Shown piece by piece: positions 6,953 through 10,981 of a stretch of 10,981 nucleotides of DNA (positions are counted from its first letter, which is position 1; each line of letters begins with the position of its first letter). A program made the position numbers and the translations under genes. The notes under the pieces are model-generated. The model saw nothing but the letters and a program-made list of their open reading frames with translations, was not told the DNA's origin and made no database searches. The stretch spans positions 1-10,981 of the forward strand of contig JAOXYB010057600.1 in assembly GCA_028565635.1 (NCBI GenBank), in the 5' to 3' direction. The DNA comes from Phoronis ovalis. Taxonomy: Eukaryota; Phoronida; Phoronidae.

Positions 6953-7667
6953 ATGATAGCCAAAAGAATGTACTGTTTTATTTTATATTTTGTTTTACTA
7001 AATTATTGCTATGGTAGACAAAATGCATATATAGTTCAAAAAGGACAGGAAATTATTGAAGATTTTTATCGTCGTTTTAATTCAACTCACAAAGTGGATC
7101 TAGTGTTTTTAATTGATCGCTCTGCTAGTGTTCCTAAAAGAGGCTGGGATTCTATGATAAATTTTGTAAGAACGCTATTGGAGAATTTTGTGGTTAACAA
7201 GGATAACACAAGGGTTGCCGTGATAACTTTCAGCACAATGCCTTCTATAGATATAAACGATTTAAACAATGAAAGGGAGAATAAATGCACTGTTATGAGT
7301 CGTTTAGAATCTTTGGTTGTGCGAAAAAAACTTGCTGGTTTTACAGCAACATACGATGCTCTTAAACAAGCAGAAACCATATTATTAGAATCACGCGTAC
7401 AGTCGAAAAAGGCTGTATTTGTATTAACAGATGGTAGGTCAAACATTGGAAAACCTCCAGTGAGAGCCTCTTTTGACATTCGCACTTTACAATGGGATCC
7501 TACATGGCCGATTGTTGACTTTGGACCTCAGGTTGAGATTTATGCCTTTGGTGTCCATGATGCTTACATACCTGAATTGAGATCAATTGCTTGGCCTGTG
7601 GCTAACCATACGTTTCTTGTGCCAGATTTTCAGCTATTTGATTTGCTTGCAAGGAGTTTGCATGGGG
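6953..7667 (+). CDS. Secreted vWA-domain protein, SVEP1-like amino end (first coding exon, partial)
   Basis: 238 codons plus one base. Residues 1-21 form a signal peptide with a hydrophobic core (CFILYFVLL) and a likely cleavage after Tyr-Gly. A complete vWA domain follows at about 48-236: VDLVFLIDRSAS carries the DxSxS metal site (D55, S57, S59), GFTAT gives T131, and VFVLTDGRSN gives D160. All MIDAS ligands are therefore present and metal-dependent binding is plausible. The KC at 111-112, IYAFG at 196-200 and the ending LLARSLH resemble the vWA domain at the start of SVEP1, a large extracellular sushi/EGF/pentraxin adhesion protein; complement factor B-type vWA is a weaker match. Residues about 166-192 look longer than in SVEP1. 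N43-S-T and N218-H-T are glycosylation sequons. The exon ends at GTAAGT (7668) in phase 1. The ATG at 6953 is chosen because it starts the signal peptide just after the acceptor; M6 (6968) is possible. Downstream exons were not found, so orthology to SVEP1 is not proven. Confidence 0.88.
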
Positions 7668-7780
7668 GTAAGTATCTGCAGCACAAAATGACTACTTGGG
7701 TTCTTGCAATATGTTTGTTGAAACTGGGGCTTGAGAATAACTCCAAACATGACATTACATTATTTCAGCCACTGTAGCAC
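7668..7780 (+). other. Start of intron after the vWA exon, with in-frame read-through to a stop
   Basis: The GTAAGT donor at 7668-7673 is a full consensus. If it were not used, the frame would run on through 7774 to TAG at 7775-7777, giving a 274-residue secreted single-vWA protein. The extra residues show no domain and the sequence here is intron-like, so splicing is preferred. Confidence 0.55.
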
Positions 7781-7818
7781 AAAATTCTATTTTTATAAAA
7801 AAATTCTATTTTTATAAA
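7781..7818 (+). repeat. Perfect 19-bp tandem duplication
   Basis: AAAATTCTATTTTTATAAA occurs at 7781-7799 and again at 7800-7818 without mismatch, just after the read-through stop codon. It is a recent slippage or small duplication in AT-rich DNA. Confidence 0.8.
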
Positions 7819-7916
7819 TTTATGTTGTATAATCATTGTATCTAAAAACCCTTGACATACATATTGCACTGATCAAGTAGTTTATATCCAGGGGGTATGA
7901 ACCCGATATTATTTCT

Positions 7917-7982
7917 ATTAATTCATAATATTATATATTTTTAAGGTTATCATACTATTTCAATATAATATTGTGAATTAAT
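7917..7982. repeat. AT-rich inverted repeat (hairpin), 20-bp arms
   Basis: Arms 7917-7936 (ATTAATTCATAATATTATAT) and 7963-7982 are reverse complements with one mismatch; the loop is 26 bases. It could be the core of a decayed foldback element. Low complexity makes chance partly plausible, but 19 of 20 pairs is notable. Confidence 0.6.
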
Positions 7983-8815
7983 ATTTTAGTATTAAGATTT
8001 GTACATTTGTACTTTGCTACACCTTTTTCAAATTACAGGCCTACCTTACTAGTAGACTCGAACTGTTAATTCGCGCTCCTGTTTCCTTGTATTTGAAAAC
8101 TTTCCATTTTTCTCACCAAAATTACTTCTATTCAAACTGTCATTTACTCGGACATAAGTTGCCATGACGAATAAATTTCCAGACTCACGCCCACAGAAAA
8201 AATGCCTTCTCATCAGCTAATATTATAACATCACCACCAGATTGATAATTATTATGCAGTAAAAATTCAATATTCATAAGCAAATATGATGTATCAATAT
8301 TTTTCTAACAAAAAAAAAACTAACACGTAAGCTAAACTAATTTATTACATCAAACTTCACAACAGTATTTAATTTTTCTTGTCATTTGTGAGAACTATAT
8401 TGAAGTGAGGGCTGTATGGTATGTAATTTGGTTTCAAATAAATATGGCGGGCAATCCTTTTAAGTATGATCATGATTTTTCTTAAAGTTCCTGGGTCGTT
8501 GTGTACATATTTTTGGGGAATTCAAGTTTCTCTTGCATTTCCTCAAATGTTTGAATATTGATAAATGGAGTGATGACAGATTAAATACATGAGAATTACT
8601 TAGAGATCTGCAGGGCGTAAAGCAAACATGACTCCCGAAAGAAACAAATTAATAAATAAAAATCATTAATATGTGTTTTAATATGTTTCTGTTCTTGCAA
8701 CCTATCTTTAACACGCAGTGAAAAATCAAATAACAGATACAGACGTCTTAGTAAATTTAATAACCAGGTAAGGTGCATGGGCTGCACATAGGCCTAACCG
8801 GTATACATATTTCTT
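7983..8815. other. Non-coding, nothing recognised
   Basis: AT-rich, presumably intron of the vWA gene. I searched the plus strand for a Cys-rich, phase-1 exon that could follow a SVEP1-type vWA domain and saw none. A minus-strand open frame at 8596-8787 has no recognisable features. Confidence 0.5.
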
Positions 8816-9066
8816 TCTATACTACTAAATCTCGAGTGTCCGTCTGTCTGTCTGTCTGTCACTCTTTCCACCAAATCATGATCTTTTCACACATCGTAGG
8901 TATCGACGATGGCTCGGGTTCCTCAAATTTTGGGGTCAATCGGTCAACGGTATCATATTTAATAGGGCATTTTTGCCTGTGAGAGTCACGTGAACATGTC
9001 TGAACTCGGGCCTTACGTGACCTACATCTCTATCAAGATCTGTGGTTTACCACGGGTACCGTCTAG
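8816..9066 (+). mobile_element. Short non-autonomous Helitron-like element
   Basis: The left end reads TCTATACTACTAAATCTCG, resembling the conserved TC-starting 5' end of animal Helitrons, followed by a (GTCT)n microsatellite. The right end reads ACGGGTACCGTCTAG followed by T, giving the CTRR-T 3' signature, with a small GTGG-TTTA-CCAC hairpin about ten bases before it. The 251-bp body is more GC- and CpG-rich than its surroundings. Against a textbook call, the base before the left end is T rather than A, and the 3' hairpin is short. No Rep/helicase gene is present. It lies in the presumed intron downstream of the vWA exon. Confidence 0.6.
8842..8860 (+). repeat. GTCT tetranucleotide microsatellite
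   Basis: Nearly five perfect GTCT units, preceded by a related GTCC. It sits about 26 bases inside the Helitron-like left end and probably belongs to that element. Confidence 0.85.
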
Positions 9067-9773
9067 TAAGCTAAAATATTGAACCCCATGCACAAAACAA
9101 ATAGTTCTGAATCAGCTCAATTTATGGTAGATGTGGAAATTCTGACGATGCATTTTTATGAATGTACCTGATAGATTATGCTCTATACATACTCTTGGTA
9201 ATACAGTGATCTGGTCTGGATTTTGTACTGTATCAAATAGGGTTCAAGTCAACTGAAAAGTGTTCAAATACTAGAAAACAGGTGCGCGAATGTGGATTGA
9301 CGGTTTGAGTCCATGCTGGTTAGTTAGGTAGGCTTGAATTAGTTACTTCACCCTTTTAAATAATAGCGTGTTCGGGAATTTTTTATTTCTTTCTGTAAAC
9401 ATATAATCTCTACATAGACTCTAAAAATATTTGGAATTTACACTGGTAATTTGTTGTCTTACAAATTTAAAAATAGTATAAATTAAAATTTGCAGTTGAT
9501 AATATGTTGTGTGAAAAAAAGATATATTTTAGAAAAAGGGCGCGGGCTTACAAATAGGAAGTAATTCACTGAGAGTAGGTGGCTATTTTGATATACCCTA
9601 AGCTACATGTAACAATTCCAAAAGTGGGCAGCAAATTTGCCAAATTTTGTCAAAGCAGGTGAAGGATTTTGCCACCTGTTGTATTTAAAATTAAAAGCTG
9701 ATATGTGAACTAAAACAAATATGGGAATCAATTTTTACATATTTTTCATTTCATCTGTTCATTTGTTATATCA
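9067..9773. other. Non-coding, nothing recognised
   Basis: AT-rich presumed intron. No exon, RNA gene or structured repeat was recognised. A small GC-rich patch near 9538-9550 stands alone. Confidence 0.5.
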
Positions 9774-9927
9774 CAGTGTTGTCCATAAAATAATGTTCCA
9801 GGGCCAATGATATTATTTATGTAAACCTACAACATGGATAGATAAAATGTTGATAAATAATACAAGGTTTACAGACTAAAGTTCATTGGTGCCCTGAACA
9901 AGTATAAGTTTTTTGTGGAGAACACTG
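9774..9927. mobile_element. 154-bp foldback MITE, hAT-like termini
   Basis: The termini CAGTGTTGTCCA (9774) and the reverse complement of the right end, CAGTGTTCTCCA (9927 inward), match at 11 of 12 bases. Imperfect complementarity continues inward through CAGGGC, CAATGA, TTATTTAT and GTAAACCT blocks, so nearly the whole element folds back. CAGTG-starting ends are common in animal hAT elements. The flanks share TATCA on both sides (9769-9773 and 9928-9932), a 5-bp duplication, whereas hAT normally makes 8 bp, so the superfamily is uncertain. There is no transposase. Confidence 0.7.
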
Positions 9928-9932
9928 TATCA

Positions 9933-10834
9933 ACCAGTAATCATAACTAGATGGTTGGCCATGCACTGACTTTGCTTTGATGAATGGAAGACTTTGATTT
10001 CATTGAACTTTCTATGACCATAGCTTTTTACTTCATAAAGGTAAATGGAGTAACATTTAGTATTCTGAGATATATGTTATCATTTAAACATTTGCAGAGT
10101 TACATAAAGAAGTTACATCAAAATAAAATTGTTCTGTTTCTTACAAACTGAATAAAGGGAAATTAATTAAATAATTTGAGGTTTTAATCGTTTTTAAATT
10201 AAACAATAAGTTCTGAAAAACTGCCACAGAATTAGAAAGATGAAAAGTTTTGTATTAAGTTAGTATGGAATACAAAAGATATCTTGGGCCAGTAAAATGC
10301 TTACTGCATATTGGCATAGTACTCTGATGTGTTTAATTTCCTCAGTAATGAATCCAAGGAATATGTTATATTTTGTGGTTAAATTCCTATTAAAAAGTTT
10401 TGATAACAAATTACTGGCATCACTTTGCCATTACTAATAACTGCCTCTGTTTGACTTATGCATCCAGGATGTTAAAAATAAAATTAGAACTGTGGAGCTG
10501 AAAAAACAGAATTTTCTACACAGTCTGACTAATGAAACTTTTACCTAAGTTGTATCACATTATTTAGATTGTTTATCTTAATAGGTTTATAGGTGCTCAA
10601 ACAAAACAAATAGAGACAGTAAATTTACCAAATTAATGTGATATCTAAAACCACTAGATTACTCATGCAGATGGGGAGTAGCTGTAAAAGTTATTATGTT
10701 GCTGACCTTGTTTTATATTGGGTATTTCAAAAGTATTATGTGTATCATCAAATTATTTTCATTGTTTTGTCAGTTAATTAATTAATACTGTCACGGTGTG
10801 TGGTCAGTTGCAAGTCATGCTTACAGACCTAATT
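9933..10834. other. Non-coding, nothing recognised
   Basis: AT-rich presumed intron or intergenic sequence. No coding exon with both splice sites and a recognisable domain, no RNA gene and no clear repeat were seen on either strand. Confidence 0.5.
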
Positions 10835-10858
10835 AGACTAAATACCCCATATTAGTCT
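10835..10858. repeat. Small inverted repeat
   Basis: AGACTAA (10835-10841) pairs with TTAGTCT (10852-10858), extendable by TA/TA with a one-base bulge around a CCCCA loop. It lies just before the AGCGCT cluster and may be part of the same element. Confidence 0.4.
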
Positions 10859-10889
10859 CTAACACAAGCTCCATTCACACTTACACTTG

Positions 10890-10935
10890 GAGCGCTTCAT
10901 AATTTAATAAAGCGCTCTATAATAAAGCGCTTCAT
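10890..10935. repeat. AGCGCT palindromic cluster at window edge
   Basis: Three AGCGCT copies start at 10892, 10911 and 10927, in near-identical contexts (GAGCGCTTCAT, AAGCGCTCTAT, AAGCGCTTCAT). The first two form a 28-bp imperfect palindrome (10890-10917): an 8-bp stem, one mismatch and two more pairs. Such GC-rich islands in AT-rich DNA, followed by CGTCCACACTGGC-like sequence, look like the terminal or subterminal region of a DNA transposon that continues past the window end. Confidence 0.45.
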
Positions 10936-10981
10936 TTTCCGTCCACACTGGCATGCTTTAATTCGCTTCCATCTTCAAATA

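Noticed and set aside
7087-7485. Minus-strand open frame inside the vWA exon
   Set aside because: It is antisense to a strongly supported vWA coding exon and has no domain of its own.
8041-8070. Possible tRNA B-box on the minus strand (AGTTCGAGTCTA)
   Set aside because: No A-box, acceptor stem or anticodon arm could be placed around it.
9774-9780. Recombination-signal-like heptamer CACAGTG at 9772-9778
   Set aside because: There is no matching nonamer at a 12- or 23-base spacing, and it overlaps the end of a foldback transposable element that explains it better.

Overview
This is a piece of an AT-rich animal nuclear genome. Coding sequence is sparse and split by GT-AG introns, introns are long and full of small transposon-like repeats, and both recognisable genes encode metazoan-type extracellular domains. 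The repeat style (Helitron-like end with a GTCT microsatellite, foldback elements, AGGTCA-rich arrays) and the gene types suggest an invertebrate, perhaps a lophotrochozoan such as a bivalve. That is an inference from style; nothing here fixes the species.

Two genes lie head to head. On the minus strand (5047 down to 1921, continuing beyond the window) three exons join with matching phases. They encode a signal peptide followed directly by the first blades of a YWTD (LDL-receptor class B) beta-propeller. On the plus strand (6953-7667 and onward) one exon encodes a signal peptide plus a complete von Willebrand factor A domain with all metal-site residues. It looks most like the amino end of SVEP1-type proteins and ends in a phase-1 donor, the phase typical of shuffled extracellular modules. 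The start codons are about 1.9 kb apart, so 5048-6933 holds both 5' untranslated regions and probably a shared divergent promoter region. A CpG-richer patch at about 5860-6025 ends in a good splice donor and is a candidate non-coding first exon of the vWA gene.

Region by region: 1-1920 is intron or 3' sequence of the minus-strand gene, with an AGGTCA-rich array (145-298) and a diverged direct repeat (1391-1566). 1921-2029 is exon 3. 2030-4708 is intron 2, with a second AGGTCA array in the opposite orientation (2270-2602), a 490-bp terminal-inverted-repeat element flanked by TTA (3116-3605), a 33/34-bp tandem repeat (3855-3940) and a 519-bp foldback element with perfect 9-bp target duplications (3984-4502). 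4709-4866 is exon 2 and 4978-5047 the coding part of exon 1. 5048-6933 is the divergent intergenic/5' region. 6953-7667 is the vWA exon. 7668-10981 is non-coding, presumably intron of the vWA gene, with a 19-bp tandem duplication, an AT-rich hairpin, a Helitron-like element (8816-9066), a 154-bp hAT-like foldback element (9774-9927) and a palindromic AGCGCT cluster at the right edge.

Both proteins are predicted to enter the secretory pathway, and both gene models run off the window, so total length and full domain order cannot be seen. I found no rRNA, tRNA, CRISPR array or autonomous transposase gene.
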